In this document: positions 1 to 9,016 of the stretch, in pieces
How the letters are laid out: each line of letters starts with the position of its first letter
Numbering within the stretch: position 1 is the stretch's first letter
Assembly (NCBI RefSeq): GCF_900142875.1
Contig: NZ_FRCK01000001.1
Location: 186,001-250,000 of the forward strand
Length of the DNA: 64,000 nucleotides
Origin: Paracoccus solventivorans
GTDB lineage: Bacteria > Pseudomonadota > Alphaproteobacteria > Rhodobacterales > Rhodobacteraceae
Direction: 5' to 3'
Made by a program: the position numbers and the translations under genes
Notes under the pieces: model-generated
What the model was told of the DNA's origin: nothing
Seen by the model: the letters and a program-made list of their open reading frames with translations, nothing else
The model's database searches: none

Positions 1-489
1 GTTCTCATTCTCAAGGCACTGGAACACCGCGGAATGTTCGGAATCGACCGGCAGGATGGTGGCGCCGGTCCGCGCCGCGCATCCCATCAGCAGCCGCCCG
101 GCGGTCACCAGGCTTTCCTTGTTCGCCAGCGCCAGCGTGCCGCCGCGTTCCACCACCCGCAGCCCGGGCGCCAGCCCCGCCGCGCCGACGATGGCCGACA
201 GCGACCAGTCAGCCGGGCGGTCCGCAGCCTCAGCAAGCGCCTGTGCGCCGGCCGCGGCCTGAATGCCGCTGCCCGCCAGCGCCGTGCGCAGTTCGGGCAG
301 CAGGGTGTCATCGGCGATCACGGCGATTTCCGCCCGCAGCGCCAGCGCCATCTCGGCCAGCCGCGCGACGTTGCGGCCGCCGGTCAGCGCCACCGTGCGC
401 CACGCCGCGGCCCCGCCCGAGCGGATCAGCAGATCAAAGGCGCTTTCCCCGATCGAGCCGGTCGCGCCAAAGATCGAGACGCTGCGCAT
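1..489 (-). CDS. dxr: 1-deoxy-D-xylulose-5-phosphate reductoisomerase, N-terminal part (runs off window)
   Basis: This is the NADPH-dependent reductoisomerase that makes 2-C-methyl-D-erythritol 4-phosphate, the committed step of the non-mevalonate isoprenoid pathway. The visible 163 residues start MRSVSIFGATGSIG, the family's Rossmann nucleotide-binding loop, and run through ALANKES and VDSEHSA, which are hallmark motifs of Dxr. The gene continues past position 1, so the C-terminal half is not seen. Its ATG directly follows the cdsA stop codon, so it is the last visible gene of the pyrH-frr-uppS-cdsA-dxr run, a common alphaproteobacterial order. The family call is secure. Confidence 0.95.
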   Translation of the reverse strand, partial: MRSVSIFGATGSIGESAFDLLIRSGGAAAWRTVALTGGRNVARLAEMALALRAEIAVIADDTLLPELRTALAGSGIQAAAGAQALAEAADRPADWSLSAIVGAAGLAPGLRVVERGGTLALANKESLVTAGRLLMGCAARTGATILPVDSEHSAVFQCLENEN

Positions 490-1293
490 TCAGCCCCCGA
501 TTGCCGGCAGCAGCCCCGCCAGCGACAGCAGCGTCGCCAGCCCCAGCGATCCGGTCATGGCGTCGAAACGGTCCATCAGCCCCCCGTGGCCGGGGATCAG
601 CTGCGAGCTGTCCTTGACACCCACCCGCCGCTTGATCCAGCTTTCGGCAATGTCGCCCATCTGCCCGGCAAAGGCCAGAATCGGGCCGATCACGATGACG
701 CTGGCGGGGGCGGTGCCTGTGATCACAAGCAGAAGCCCCAGCACCGCGGCGCCGATCCAGCCGGCGGCAGTGCCGCTCCAGGTCTTTTTCGGGCTGATGG
801 CGGGCCAGAACTTGGGGCCGCCGAGGGTCCGGCCGACGAAATACCCCAGTACGTCGGACAGCACCACGATGGCGACCACCCACAGCGTCACCGGCAGCCC
901 CGCCATCGCGCGCAGCCACAGCACGCCGAACGCCGCCAGCATCATCGCCAGCGCGATCCCCGCATAGGCGCCGCGCAGCCCAGGGCGGGCGGCGGCCGTC
1001 CCGGCGGCCAGCGGTACCAGCAGCAACAGCGCCGCCGCAGGGCCCAGATACAGCGCCGCCGCCATCGCCGCCGCCGCCGCCAGCGCGACCCCGGCCACCA
1101 GCCGCGGCGCGGGGGCGGGGACGGCAAGCCGGGTCAGTTCCCAGATCAGCCCGCCGACCAGCGCCGCGATCCCGGCCCCGGCCAGCGGCAGCGGCAACAG
1201 CAGCAGCGCCGCCCCGGCCAGCAGGATCACGATGCCAGAGCCGATCCGCGCCGCCAGGTCGCCCCAGCGCCCCTGAGCCCCGGGCGCGGTCAT
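490..1293 (-). CDS. cdsA: phosphatidate cytidylyltransferase
   Basis: CdsA makes CDP-diacylglycerol from CTP and phosphatidate, the branch point of phospholipid synthesis in the inner membrane. The protein has 267 residues and is almost entirely Ala/Leu/Val-rich membrane segments. The C-terminal part carries the family signature: SDVLGYFVGRTLGG, then SPKKTWSGTAAG, then HGGLMDRFD. I start at the ATG at 1293, not at an in-frame upstream one, because 1293 overlaps the uppS stop codon by 4 nt (ATGA), the usual sign of translational coupling. dxr follows without a gap. Confidence 0.95.
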   Translation of the reverse strand: MTAPGAQGRWGDLAARIGSGIVILLAGAALLLLPLPLAGAGIAALVGGLIWELTRLAVPAPAPRLVAGVALAAAAAMAAALYLGPAAALLLLVPLAAGTAAARPGLRGAYAGIALAMMLAAFGVLWLRAMAGLPVTLWVVAIVVLSDVLGYFVGRTLGGPKFWPAISPKKTWSGTAAGWIGAAVLGLLLVITGTAPASVIVIGPILAFAGQMGDIAESWIKRRVGVKDSSQLIPGHGGLMDRFDAMTGSLGLATLLSLAGLLPAIGG

Positions 1294-2030
1294 GCCGCGC
1301 CGAAGCGGCGCTGGCGCTGGCTGGTCCGTTCGAGGATCTCGGCCAGATGCGCCGGCGAGAAATCGGGCCACAGCACCGGGGTGAACTCATATTCCGAATA
1401 GGCCGCTTGGAAGGGCAGAAAGTTCGAGGTGCGCGTCTCTCCGCTGGTGCGGATCACCAGATCGGGATCGGGGTGGCCGGCGGTGTCCAGACAGGCGGCC
1501 AGGTCCGCCTCGGTCGGGTGGGAGATCTCGCCGCTGGCGATGCGCGCGGCCAGGCGCGCGGCGGCGCGGGCGAGTTCATCACGGCCGCCATAGTTGATCG
1601 CCACGGTCAGATTCAGCCGCGTGTTGCCGGCGGTGCGCGCCTCGATCCCCGCCATCAGCGATTGCAGCTTGTCGTCCAGCCGGGCGCGCCCGCCGATAAA
1701 GCGCAGCCGCACGCCTTCGGCCGCCATGGCGTCGGCCTCGCGCCGGATATAGCGGGCAAAGATGCCCATCAGCCCCAGCACTTCCTCGGTCGAGCGCTTC
1801 CAGTTCTCGGTCGAGAACGCATAGAGCGTCAGCCAGTTCACCCCCAGATCGGGGGCGGCGCGGACGAGTTCCTTGACCCGCTCGGCCCCGCGGCGGTGGC
1901 CGACCAGCCGCGGCCAGCCGCGTTCCGTCGCCCAGCGGCCGTTGCCGTCCATGATGATGGCGACATGGCGCGGGCGCGCCATCGTCCCCCCGGCAACCGG
2001 CACGCCGACCGTCGCGGCTTCGGCGGCCAT
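1290..2030 (-). CDS. uppS: isoprenyl transferase (undecaprenyl diphosphate synthase)
   Basis: This is a cis-prenyltransferase that extends farnesyl diphosphate with isopentenyl units to make the C55 lipid carrier for peptidoglycan and surface glycans. The 246-residue protein contains the catalytic MDGNGRWA motif (Asp near residue 28), the HRRGAERVKE segment, the YAFSTENWKR motif and the C-terminal RTSGETRTSNFLPFQ motif. A second start at 1982 would remove 16 weakly conserved residues. The longer start lies 3 nt after the frr stop codon. It sits in the frr-uppS-cdsA-dxr operon. Confidence 0.95.
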   Translation of the reverse strand: MAAEAATVGVPVAGGTMARPRHVAIIMDGNGRWATERGWPRLVGHRRGAERVKELVRAAPDLGVNWLTLYAFSTENWKRSTEEVLGLMGIFARYIRREADAMAAEGVRLRFIGGRARLDDKLQSLMAGIEARTAGNTRLNLTVAINYGGRDELARAAARLAARIASGEISHPTEADLAACLDTAGHPDPDLVIRTSGETRTSNFLPFQAAYSEYEFTPVLWPDFSPAHLAEILERTSQRQRRFGAA

Positions 2031-2033
2031 GGA

Positions 2034-2597
2034 TCAGACCTGCATGATTTCGGCTTGTTTCGTTTCGAGCGCCTTGTCGACCTCGGCGATCATCTTGTCG
2101 GTCAGCTCCTGCACCGAGGTTTCCCAGAACTTCTGGTCGTCCTCGGACATGCCCTTGCCCTTGGCCTTCTTGATCTGGTCCATGCCGTCGCGGCGCACGT
2201 TGCGGATGGCGACGCGGGCGCTTTCGGCATAGCCGGCGGCGACCTTGGTCAGCTCCTTGCGGCGTTCCTCGTTCAGCTCGGGGATCGGCAGCATGATGAT
2301 GGTGCCGTTCAGCTGCGGGTTGATGCCCAGCCCGCTTTCGCGGATCGCCTTTTCCACCTTGCCGACCATCGCCTTGTCCCAGACGTTGATCGTGACCATC
2401 CGCGGCTCGGGGACGTTGACGGTGCCGACCTGGTTGATCGGGGTCAGCGAGCCATAGGCGTCGACCATGATCGGGTCGATCATGCTGGCCGAGGCGCGTC
2501 CCGTCCGCAGCGAGGAAAATTCGTGCCGCAGGCTTTCCATCGCGCCCTTCATCCGGCGCTCCAGATCGTCGGTGTCGATCTCGATCTCGTCGGCCAT
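2034..2597 (-). CDS. frr: ribosome recycling factor
   Basis: RRF works with EF-G to split the post-termination ribosome. The 187-residue protein has the usual length. It shows the SLRTGRAS motif near residue 29, the [11 protein letters not shown] turn that leads into the hinge, and the helical C-terminal half ([13 protein letters not shown]). It lies between pyrH (126 nt upstream, on the same strand) and uppS, the classical pyrH-frr-uppS order of many bacteria. Confidence 0.97.
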   Translation of the reverse strand: MADEIEIDTDDLERRMKGAMESLRHEFSSLRTGRASASMIDPIMVDAYGSLTPINQVGTVNVPEPRMVTINVWDKAMVGKVEKAIRESGLGINPQLNGTIIMLPIPELNEERRKELTKVAAGYAESARVAIRNVRRDGMDQIKKAKGKGMSEDDQKFWETSVQELTDKMIAEVDKALETKQAEIMQV

Positions 2598-2723
2598 GGT
2601 TCCCTCTTCAATCGTTTCCCGGTGCTATAGCCTCTTCAACGGGCGCTTGTATAGTTCCGCACCCGTCTACCACGGGATTCCTTTCAGAATGATTACGCGC
2701 CCCACAAGAACTTTCGGGCGTCC

Positions 2724-3482
2724 TCAGCCGTGGACCCGCGTATAGGTGCCCTTGCCGGCAAGGATGCCGCAGAACCCGCCGGGCTCGTCCAGCGAGAACA
2801 CGATGATCGGCAGGTTGTTGTCCCGCGCCAGCGCGATGGCCGAGGCATCCATCACCCCCAGGTGCTTCTGCAGCACCTCGTCATAGGTCACGTCGTCATA
2901 GCGTTTCGCGTCCGGGAAACGGGCCGGGTCCTTGTCATAGACCCCATCCACCTTGGTCCCCTTGAAGATCGCCTCACAGCCCATCTCGTTGGCGCGCAGC
3001 GTGGCGGCGGTGTCGGTGGTGAAATACGGGTTGCCGGTGCCGGCGGCAAAGATGCAGATGCGCTTTTTTTCTAGGTGGCGGATGGCGCGGCGGCGGATAT
3101 AGGGCTCGGCCACCTCATCCATGCGGATGGCGGAAATCACCCGCGAATGCAGGCCCTTGGCTTCCAGCGCGGCCTGCATCGCCAGCGCGTTCATCACCGT
3201 GGCCAGCATCCCCATATAGTCGGCGGTCGCGCGCTCCATCCCCTGCGCGCTGCCCTGCAACCCGCGGAAGATGTTGCCGCCGCCGATCACCATGCAGATC
3301 TCGACCCCCAGCTTGTGAACCGATTCCACCTCGTCGGCGATGCGGGCGACGGTGGGCGGGTGCAGCCCGTAGCCCTGATCGCCCATCAGCGCCTCGCCCG
3401 AAATCTTCAGCATCACCCGCTTGTAGCTGGCGGCGGGCTGGTCTGCGGGCTGGTCGGGGGTCTTGCTTGGCGTGTCGTTCAT
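2724..3482 (-). CDS. pyrH: UMP kinase
   Basis: PyrH phosphorylates UMP to UDP in pyrimidine nucleotide synthesis and belongs to the amino-acid kinase fold. From the ATG at 3482 the protein has 252 residues, with a 25-residue polar N-terminal extension before the core [13 protein letters not shown]. Further motifs are [23 protein letters not shown] and [14 protein letters not shown], all typical of bacterial UMP kinase. The reading frame is open further upstream, but that part has no homology character. A G-rich stretch lies just upstream of the chosen ATG. frr follows on the same strand. Confidence 0.95.
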   Translation of the reverse strand: MNDTPSKTPDQPADQPAASYKRVMLKISGEALMGDQGYGLHPPTVARIADEVESVHKLGVEICMVIGGGNIFRGLQGSAQGMERATADYMGMLATVMNALAMQAALEAKGLHSRVISAIRMDEVAEPYIRRRAIRHLEKKRICIFAAGTGNPYFTTDTAATLRANEMGCEAIFKGTKVDGVYDKDPARFPDAKRYDDVTYDEVLQKHLGVMDASAIALARDNNLPIIVFSLDEPGGFCGILAGKGTYTRVHG

Positions 3483-3527
3483 GTGGTGTTCCCCCGGTTT
3501 CATCGCCCTGTTTCGCTGGCGCGCAAA

Positions 3528-4472
3528 ATGGCCCAGATAGAGCGCATGATCAACACTGGCCCCCATGTCATCGACGCAACGACGCCCGCCGGGCTGGACC
3601 GGCTGCTGGCCGCGATCGAGCCTGCGCGCGTGGTGCTGATCGCGGGGCCGACCGCGGCGGGGAAATCGGCGCTGGCGCTGCGGATCGCGCAGGAAACCGG
3701 GCGCGCCGTGGTCAATGCCGATGCGCTGCAGGTCTGGTCGTGCTGGCGGGTGCTGACCGCCCGCCCCTCGGCCCGGGACGAGGCCGCGGCCCCGCATCTG
3801 CTTTACGGCCATGTCGCCCCGGGGCGCAGCTATTCGGTGGGCGACTGGCTGGCCGAAGTGGACGCACTGCTAAGGACCGGACGCGGGCTGGTGATCGCCG
3901 GCGGCACCGGGCTTTACCTGTCGGCGCTGACCCGGGGTCTGGCGGTGATCCCGCCGGTGCCGCCCGAGATCCGGGCGCAGGGCGATGCCTGGCTGGCGCG
4001 CGACGACGGTCTGGCCGGCATGATCGCCGCACTGGATGCCCGCACCCGCGCAGGGCTGGACCTGCGCAACCCCGCCCGCGTCCAGCGCGCATGGGAGGTT
4101 CTGGCCGCCACCGGCCGCGGGCTTGCCGACTGGCAGGCGGACACCCCGCCGCCGCTGGTCCCGCCCGAACAGGCGCAGCGTTTCGTGCTGCAGATGGACC
4201 GCGATCTGCTGGCCGAGCGCATCGCCCGCCGCTTCGACGCGATGCTGGACGAGGGCGCGCTGGACGAGGTGCGTGCCATGCTGCCCCGTTGGGACCCCCG
4301 CGCGCAATGGGCCCGCGCCATCGGCGCGGCCGAGCTGGCCGGGCATCTGTCCGGCCAGCTGACCCTGGCCGAGGCGCGCGAGCGCGCGGTGATCGCGACC
4401 CGGCAATATGCCAAGTCGCAGCGCATCTGGTTTCGCAACCGGATGCGAGACTGGACTAATCTGCTCGTCTGA
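3528..4472 (+). CDS. miaA: tRNA dimethylallyltransferase
   Basis: MiaA adds a dimethylallyl group to A37 of tRNAs that read codons starting with U. The 314-residue protein has the P-loop GPTAAGKS near residues 40-47, the NADALQVW motif (the family's DxxQ, Asp65 and Gln68), the [10 protein letters not shown] motif and the C-terminal [16 protein letters not shown] stretch. Two in-frame ATGs are possible, 3528 and 3546, with no clear ribosome-binding site to decide between them. It is divergent from pyrH with a 45-nt gap, so the two share a short promoter region. Confidence 0.93.
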   Translation: MAQIERMINTGPHVIDATTPAGLDRLLAAIEPARVVLIAGPTAAGKSALALRIAQETGRAVVNADALQVWSCWRVLTARPSARDEAAAPHLLYGHVAPGRSYSVGDWLAEVDALLRTGRGLVIAGGTGLYLSALTRGLAVIPPVPPEIRAQGDAWLARDDGLAGMIAALDARTRAGLDLRNPARVQRAWEVLAATGRGLADWQADTPPPLVPPEQAQRFVLQMDRDLLAERIARRFDAMLDEGALDEVRAMLPRWDPRAQWARAIGAAELAGHLSGQLTLAEARERAVIATRQYAKSQRIWFRNRMRDWTNLLV

Positions 4473-4599
4473 GGGGATTTTTGCAGGTCTTGGCAGGATT
4501 TCGGCGCAGGACGGGTTCCGTTTCCTGCCAGGCGCGTTAAACATTTATTAGAGTTTTGTCTTTTATGACAGGGCGAGTTTCAGTCACGCAGGCAGGTCG

Positions 4600-5568
4600 A
4601 TGTTCGCCCAGGCACCCCGTCCCGATCCGGAACTCCAGCCGCCTGCAAATCCTGCGGCGGCGCCTGCGGGGGTGGCACTGCCGGACCCGGCCAACCTGCC
4701 GCGGCCGACGGCGCCGCTGCGGCCCTATGCCGGGCGGCCGCTGCTGCCCGGAAACGGGCTGCGGCTGCTGCCGCTGGACAGTTTCGCCTGGGGCGGACCG
4801 GCCGGCCCGGCCCGGGCCCGGCGCGGCCGGACACGGGGCGATCACTGCCTGATCCGGGTGACGGCGGGCACGCTGCGGATCACCCTGCCGCGCGGGCCGG
4901 TCGATCACGGCGCCGACAGCGTGGTGTTCATCCCCGCCGGCACCGCCTTTGCCGCCGAGCCGCAGCCCGGCGTCTGCGGGCAGGTGCTGCTGATGCCGCG
5001 CGACCTGGGCGAGCGGCTGGACCTGCCGCTGCCGAACCGCATCGTCGCAACCTTGGCGGATTCGGCGGCGGGCGATACGCTGTCGGCGGATCTGCGGGCG
5101 CTGGCGCAGCGGCTGGACGACCCCGAGGGGATCGCCGCCGGGCTGCGGTTGGGGCTGATCGCCGGCTCGCTGCGCCGGATGGTCCCGGCGGGGGCCAAGC
5201 CCGGGCGGCGGCCGCCGCCCGACATCGACGACCGCCAGCTGGTGGGCGCCTACCGCGAACTCGCGGGGCGCGAGCTAGGTCGCGGCCGCACCGTTGCCGA
5301 CCTGGCCGAGGCGCTGGGGGTCAGCGCCGCGGGGCTGGACGCCGCCTGCCGCCGCCACCGCGGCTGCTCGGCCCTGGCGCTGCTTTATGAGCTACGGCTC
5401 GAACGCGCGACCACGGTCCTGCGCAGCACCGACCGCCCCCTGGCCGAGATCGCCGCCGAGCTGGGCTTCACCGGCACCGCCCACCTGATCCGCAGCTTCA
5501 TCACCGCCACCGGCCGCACCCCGGAAAACTACCGGCAGATGGCGCGGGCAAGCTCTGCGGCGGGCTGA
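4600..5568 (+). CDS. AraC-family transcriptional regulator
   Basis: The 322-residue protein has an Ala/Pro-rich N-terminus, a cupin-like middle (GDHCLIRVTAGTLRI, then VVFIPAGTAFAAE) that in this family senses a small ligand, and a C-terminal double helix-turn-helix from about residue 215. The second HTH carries the typical PLAEIAAELGFTGTAHLIRSF and TGRTPENYR motifs. It stands alone between miaA and the decayed repeat array. Its effector and targets cannot be read from the sequence. The upstream 4473-4599 stretch is unusually AT-rich for this genome and probably holds its promoter. Confidence 0.85.
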   Translation: MFAQAPRPDPELQPPANPAAAPAGVALPDPANLPRPTAPLRPYAGRPLLPGNGLRLLPLDSFAWGGPAGPARARRGRTRGDHCLIRVTAGTLRITLPRGPVDHGADSVVFIPAGTAFAAEPQPGVCGQVLLMPRDLGERLDLPLPNRIVATLADSAAGDTLSADLRALAQRLDDPEGIAAGLRLGLIAGSLRRMVPAGAKPGRRPPPDIDDRQLVGAYRELAGRELGRGRTVADLAEALGVSAAGLDAACRRHRGCSALALLYELRLERATTVLRSTDRPLAEIAAELGFTGTAHLIRSFITATGRTPENYRQMARASSAAG

Positions 5569-5596
5569 GGCCGAGCGCCGTGCGGCCCCGCCGGAC

Positions 5597-5657
5597 GGGG
5601 GCTGTCCGCCCCCGCGAGGCCTGCGGCCTCTTCCCCCGAGGATATTTAAGAACCGCT
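5597..5657 (+). repeat. dispersed GC-rich palindromic element, copy 1
   Basis: A G-run/C-run hairpin is followed by a second short GC hairpin and the tail CCCCCGAGGATATTTAAG. The same plan recurs at 18294, 35949 and, inverted, at 10931. It sits just after the AraC-type gene at a convergent gene junction, so it could act as a transcription terminator or a REP-like element. This copy is the most divergent, with TATTTAAG instead of TATTTGGG. Confidence 0.6.
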
Positions 5658-5790
5658 CGAAGGGGGTGGTGTCGGCTGCGATACGGGTGGGACGGCCGGG
5701 AGGGAACGGTGGTCCAGCAGTAGATGCCGGCGCGGCAAGCGGACAGCGGGGCGGGCGGCCGGCCAAGGGAAAACAACGATGCAAGCGAAG

Positions 5791-6735
5791 GTGAGAACAA
5801 TGCGTGACAGCGCATTACGCACCGGCGCGATGGCCGGCGCTCCCGTGCGGCACTGCACCCGTCATGCGGGCCCCCGATAGCGACACGGCAAGAATCTCCG
5901 GCAGCGCCGCACTCTGGCTCAATCCGCACTACGGTCGTCCTCAGCCTGCTCCGAGGTCTGCTTCCCCTCGTTCCCTAAGCCCCATCGTCACGACGACTTT
6001 CTGAGAGACAGCGGCACGAACACCGTGGGGCGGCGCCTTGCGGAGCAGCCGATGGCGTGCGCCGCAGTGCAGCACTGCACTGGTTGCACGGGACCGGGAG
6101 AGCGACGCGGCGAGGTCTCCGGTACCTTGGCTCAGTCCGCGGCGCGGTCGCCCTTAACCTGCTTCGAGGTTTCGTCCTCCTGGCCGCAGAACAGCACCGC
6201 CATGGCGAACTCCTCGGAGGAAACAGTATGAATATTGCGTGACAGCGTATTGCGAAGCGGCGACAGCGCACATCCCCCGTGCGGCATTGCACCCGCCGCG
6301 CCGGACCGGACAGCGGCGCGGCGGGTGCCTCCGTACTGTTTCGAGGCGTGCTCTTCCTGTCGCAGTGTCCCATCGCCGCAACGAATGCCCGGAAGGACCG
6401 GCATGGCTTTGCGTAATGGTCCATTGCACAGCGCCCGGATGGCGGGCGCCGCAGCATAAAGTGCCACCGCCGCACGGGACCGAACAGCGACGCGAGAAGG
6501 AACGCCGGCAGCGCCGCAGCCTCGTTCAATCTTCGTCGCCGTCTCCCTTGACCTGCACCGAGGCGTGCTCCTCCAGGCCGCAGAATCCCGCCGCCGCGAC
6601 GAATGCCTCGGAAGAACCTGCACGGTTATTGCGTGAGGACCCATGGCGCAGCAGCGATGGTAAGCGCCCCGTGCAGCAGCACCCGGTCGCACGGAACCCA
6701 ACAACGGCGCCGCAAATCCACCGCCCCAGCCCCGC
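5791..6735 (-). repeat. decayed tandem array of rlmE 3'-tail units
   Basis: About 945 bases downstream of rlmE hold at least four degenerate units of roughly 200 bp. Each repeats the last ~90 nt of rlmE plus its downstream flank. Stop-codon equivalents lie at 6736 (true rlmE stop), 6526, 6132 and 5919. Read on the minus strand, the units still encode recognisable tail peptides: SSEAFVAAAGF in the first and SSEEFAMAVLFCG in the third, compared with [11 protein letters not shown] in RlmE. The shared flank carries a GTAATG-type motif preceding a GTGCGGCA-type motif on the plus strand. No independent gene is supported; reading frames crossing the array are relics. Confidence 0.75.
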
Positions 6736-7542
6736 TCAATCCTCGTCGCCGCCGCTCTCTCCCTGCTCCGAGGCATCCGCCCTGCCCCGGAACCCCAGTG
6801 CCACGACGAATTTTTCCGAGGAATCGGACCGGCTCGCCGGCGGCTTCACGTTCGCCACCGTGGTGAAGTTGCGCTTCAGGATTGCCTGCAGCCCCTGTTC
6901 CGCGCCGCCGGCCAGCACCTTGGCGATGAAGCTGCCGCCGGGTTCCAGCACGTCAAAGGCGAACTCGGCCGCGGCCTCGACCAGCGTCACGATGCGCAGA
7001 TGGTCGGTGCCCTTGTGCCCGGACGAGGCCGCCGCCATGTCCGACATCACCACGTCGGCGCGGCCGCCCAGCCATTCCTTGACCCGCTCGTCCGCATCGT
7101 CGGAAAGAAAGTCGAGCTGGTGGAGCTCGGCCCCGGCGATCGGCTCGACCTCTTGCAGGTCCACCCCCAGCACCCGCCCCTGCGGCTTGCCGCGCACCTC
7201 GCCCAGCGCATTCACCCGCGCCACCGCCACCTGGCACCAGCCGCCGGGCGCGCAGCCCAGGTCGACCACCCGGGCGCCGGGTTTCAGGAACCGGTACTTG
7301 TCGTCCAGCTCGATGATCTTGTAGGCGGCGCGGCCGCGATAGCCCTCGCGTTTCGCCCGCGCCACATAGGGGTCGTTCAGCTGCCGTTCCAGCCACAGGG
7401 TCGAGGACAGCTTGCGCCCCTTGGCGGTCTTGACCCGCACCCGCAGGTCGCGCTGCCCGCGCCCGGAACTGCCCTTGCCCGCGCGGCTGCTGCCGGCGCC
7501 GCCGCGCCCGCCTGCCGTCCCACCCGAACCCGCCGCCATCAT
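6736..7542 (-). CDS. rlmE: 23S rRNA (uridine-2'-O-)-methyltransferase RlmE/FtsJ
   Basis: RlmE methylates the 2'-OH of U2552 in the 23S rRNA A-loop using SAM. The 268-residue protein has a basic, Gly-rich N-terminus, catalytic Lys near residue 75 (AAYKIIELD), the SAM-binding [10 protein letters not shown] at about 93-102, DVVMSDMAA with the catalytic Asp, the second Lys in GGSFIAKVL and the final Glu in DSSEKFVV. This is the family's K-D-K-E tetrad. The start overlaps the ppx/gppA stop by 4 nt. The 3' tail, including the tetrad Glu, is the source of the decayed tandem copies downstream. Confidence 0.95.
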   Translation of the reverse strand: MMAAGSGGTAGGRGGAGSSRAGKGSSGRGQRDLRVRVKTAKGRKLSSTLWLERQLNDPYVARAKREGYRGRAAYKIIELDDKYRFLKPGARVVDLGCAPGGWCQVAVARVNALGEVRGKPQGRVLGVDLQEVEPIAGAELHQLDFLSDDADERVKEWLGGRADVVMSDMAAASSGHKGTDHLRIVTLVEAAAEFAFDVLEPGGSFIAKVLAGGAEQGLQAILKRNFTTVANVKPPASRSDSSEKFVVALGFRGRADASEQGESGGDED

Positions 7543-8663
7543 GCCACTCCCATCAGCCCGTCCGAGGCCAATACCCCGTCGCGCACCATTTGCGAATAGA
7601 GCAGCCCCTCGCGCAGGCCGCGGTCGGCCACCGACAGGCGGCTGGTCGGCCAGACCCGCATCAGCGTCTGCAGGATCGCCGCGCCGGACATGATCAGGGC
7701 GTGACGCTCGCGCCCGATGCGGGGGTCGGCGCGCCGCCCCTCGGGGCCCAGCGCCAGGTAGTTGTGGATCACCCGGTCGATCTCGACCGAGGTCATGGAC
7801 AGCCCGTCCACCTTGGTCCGGTCATATCGTTTCAGCCCCAGATGGCTGGCCGCGACGGTGGTGACCGTCCCCGAGGTGCCGATGATCTGAAAGGCGTCGT
7901 CGGCGCGCACCCCGGTGATATAGGGCGCGAAATCCTCCAGCATCTGCTCGAACTGCCAGCTCATCAGGGCGAATCGGGCCGGGTCGTCGCTGACATCGAC
8001 GAACTGGTCGCGCAGCGTGGCCACGCCCAGCGGCACGCTGATCCAGTCCACCACCCGCGCATTTCCGGCCGCGCCATCGGGAAAACCGTCGGTCAGCCGC
8101 ATGATCGCGCGCGACCGCAGTGCCGGTTCCACCCCGCGCAGGTCGATCCAGACCAGCTCGGTCGAGCCGCCGCCGATATCGACGACCAGCAGCTGCTCGG
8201 TCTGCGTGTTGACCAGCGGTGCGCAAGAGATCACCGCCAGCCGGGCTTCCTCCTCGGCGGCGATGATTTCCACCGGCAGCCCGGTCTCGCGCCGGATCAT
8301 CCGCATGAAGTCGCGGCTGTTGCGGGCGCGGCGGCAGGCCTCGGTCGCGACCAGCCGCATCCGGCGCACACCGTGCTGCTCGATCTTGCGCCGACATACC
8401 TGCAAGGCATGAACCGTCCGCGACATCGACTGCCGCGAAAGCCGGCCGGACGCCTCGAGGCCAAGCCCCAGCTGGACCGGCTTCGAGAAACTGTCGATCA
8501 CCTGGAACTGACCACCCGAGGGGCGGGCAATCAGCATCCGGCAACTGTTCGTTCCCAGGTCGAGCGCGGCATAAAGCGCACCGTCGCCGGGCTTGCGGGT
8601 GTCGGCAGGCAGGGCCTTGGGGGCCGGGATTGCGTCCGCACCCGCGGGACGCCTGGGCGTCAT
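7539..8663 (-). CDS. exopolyphosphatase / guanosine pentaphosphate phosphohydrolase family protein
   Basis: This is a Ppx/GppA phosphatase of the actin-like ATPase fold, acting on polyphosphate or pppGpp. The 374-residue protein has an N-terminal Pro/Ala-rich lead, the phosphate-1 motif [10 protein letters not shown] near residues 34-42, [18 protein letters not shown], and the phosphate-2 motif [11 protein letters not shown] chose the ATG at 8663 because GGAGGG stands about 9 nt upstream; the frame is open further upstream without homology. It precedes rlmE with a 4-nt overlap, a pairing usual in alphaproteobacteria. Sequence alone does not separate Ppx from GppA activity. Confidence 0.9.
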   Translation of the reverse strand: MTPRRPAGADAIPAPKALPADTRKPGDGALYAALDLGTNSCRMLIARPSGGQFQVIDSFSKPVQLGLGLEASGRLSRQSMSRTVHALQVCRRKIEQHGVRRMRLVATEACRRARNSRDFMRMIRRETGLPVEIIAAEEEARLAVISCAPLVNTQTEQLLVVDIGGGSTELVWIDLRGVEPALRSRAIMRLTDGFPDGAAGNARVVDWISVPLGVATLRDQFVDVSDDPARFALMSWQFEQMLEDFAPYITGVRADDAFQIIGTSGTVTTVAASHLGLKRYDRTKVDGLSMTSVEIDRVIHNYLALGPEGRRADPRIGRERHALIMSGAAILQTLMRVWPTSRLSVADRGLREGLLYSQMVRDGVLASDGLMGVA

Positions 8664-8841
8664 CTGCAACGCCCTCCGAAATCGTGTTGCCTTGAACCTA
8701 ATCGGGCGGCCGGACCGGATCAAGGGCGCATCGCACGCCTGTGTCCCGCCCGCCGCCTTGCCCACCGCCTTGCTTGTCAGCCCGCGCCGGTTCGCCTAAG
8801 CCAGCGGCAGATCGCCTTTCACAGCCAGCGGGGGATGGCCC

Positions 8842-9012
8842 ATGATCGTCATCGCAGCCTTCGTCCTCGGCGCCATCCTGGGCGACATGCGGGCGCGCCG
8901 GGCCGGCGGCAATGGCAAGGACCGGCTGCAATATGCCGCAGCCCATGCGATCGCCTTTGCGGTGCTGGGGCTGTTCGCGACCATCCTGATCGACCGCTGG
9001 CTGCGGGTGTAG
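8842..9012 (+). CDS. small two-helix membrane protein
   Basis: A 56-residue protein that starts MIVIAAFVLGAILG, a hydrophobic helix, then a basic loop (RARRAGGNGKD), then a second hydrophobic helix (IAFAVLGLFATILI) and a short basic end. It fits a two-span inner-membrane protein. GGGGGA lies 6-11 nt before the ATG. It ends 4 nt before the GTG of the VWA protein gene, so both are probably co-transcribed. Small proteins like this occur in Rhodobacteraceae genomes with misleading names; I assign no function. Confidence 0.7.
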   Translation: MIVIAAFVLGAILGDMRARRAGGNGKDRLQYAAAHAIAFAVLGLFATILIDRWLRV

Positions 9013-9016
9013 GGCG

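Noticed and set aside
6132..6776. A 214-codon minus-strand frame across the repeat array
   Set aside because: It is made of repeat units in one frame by chance and overlaps the true rlmE end in another frame. The copies have indels and different frames, so it is relic sequence, not a gene.
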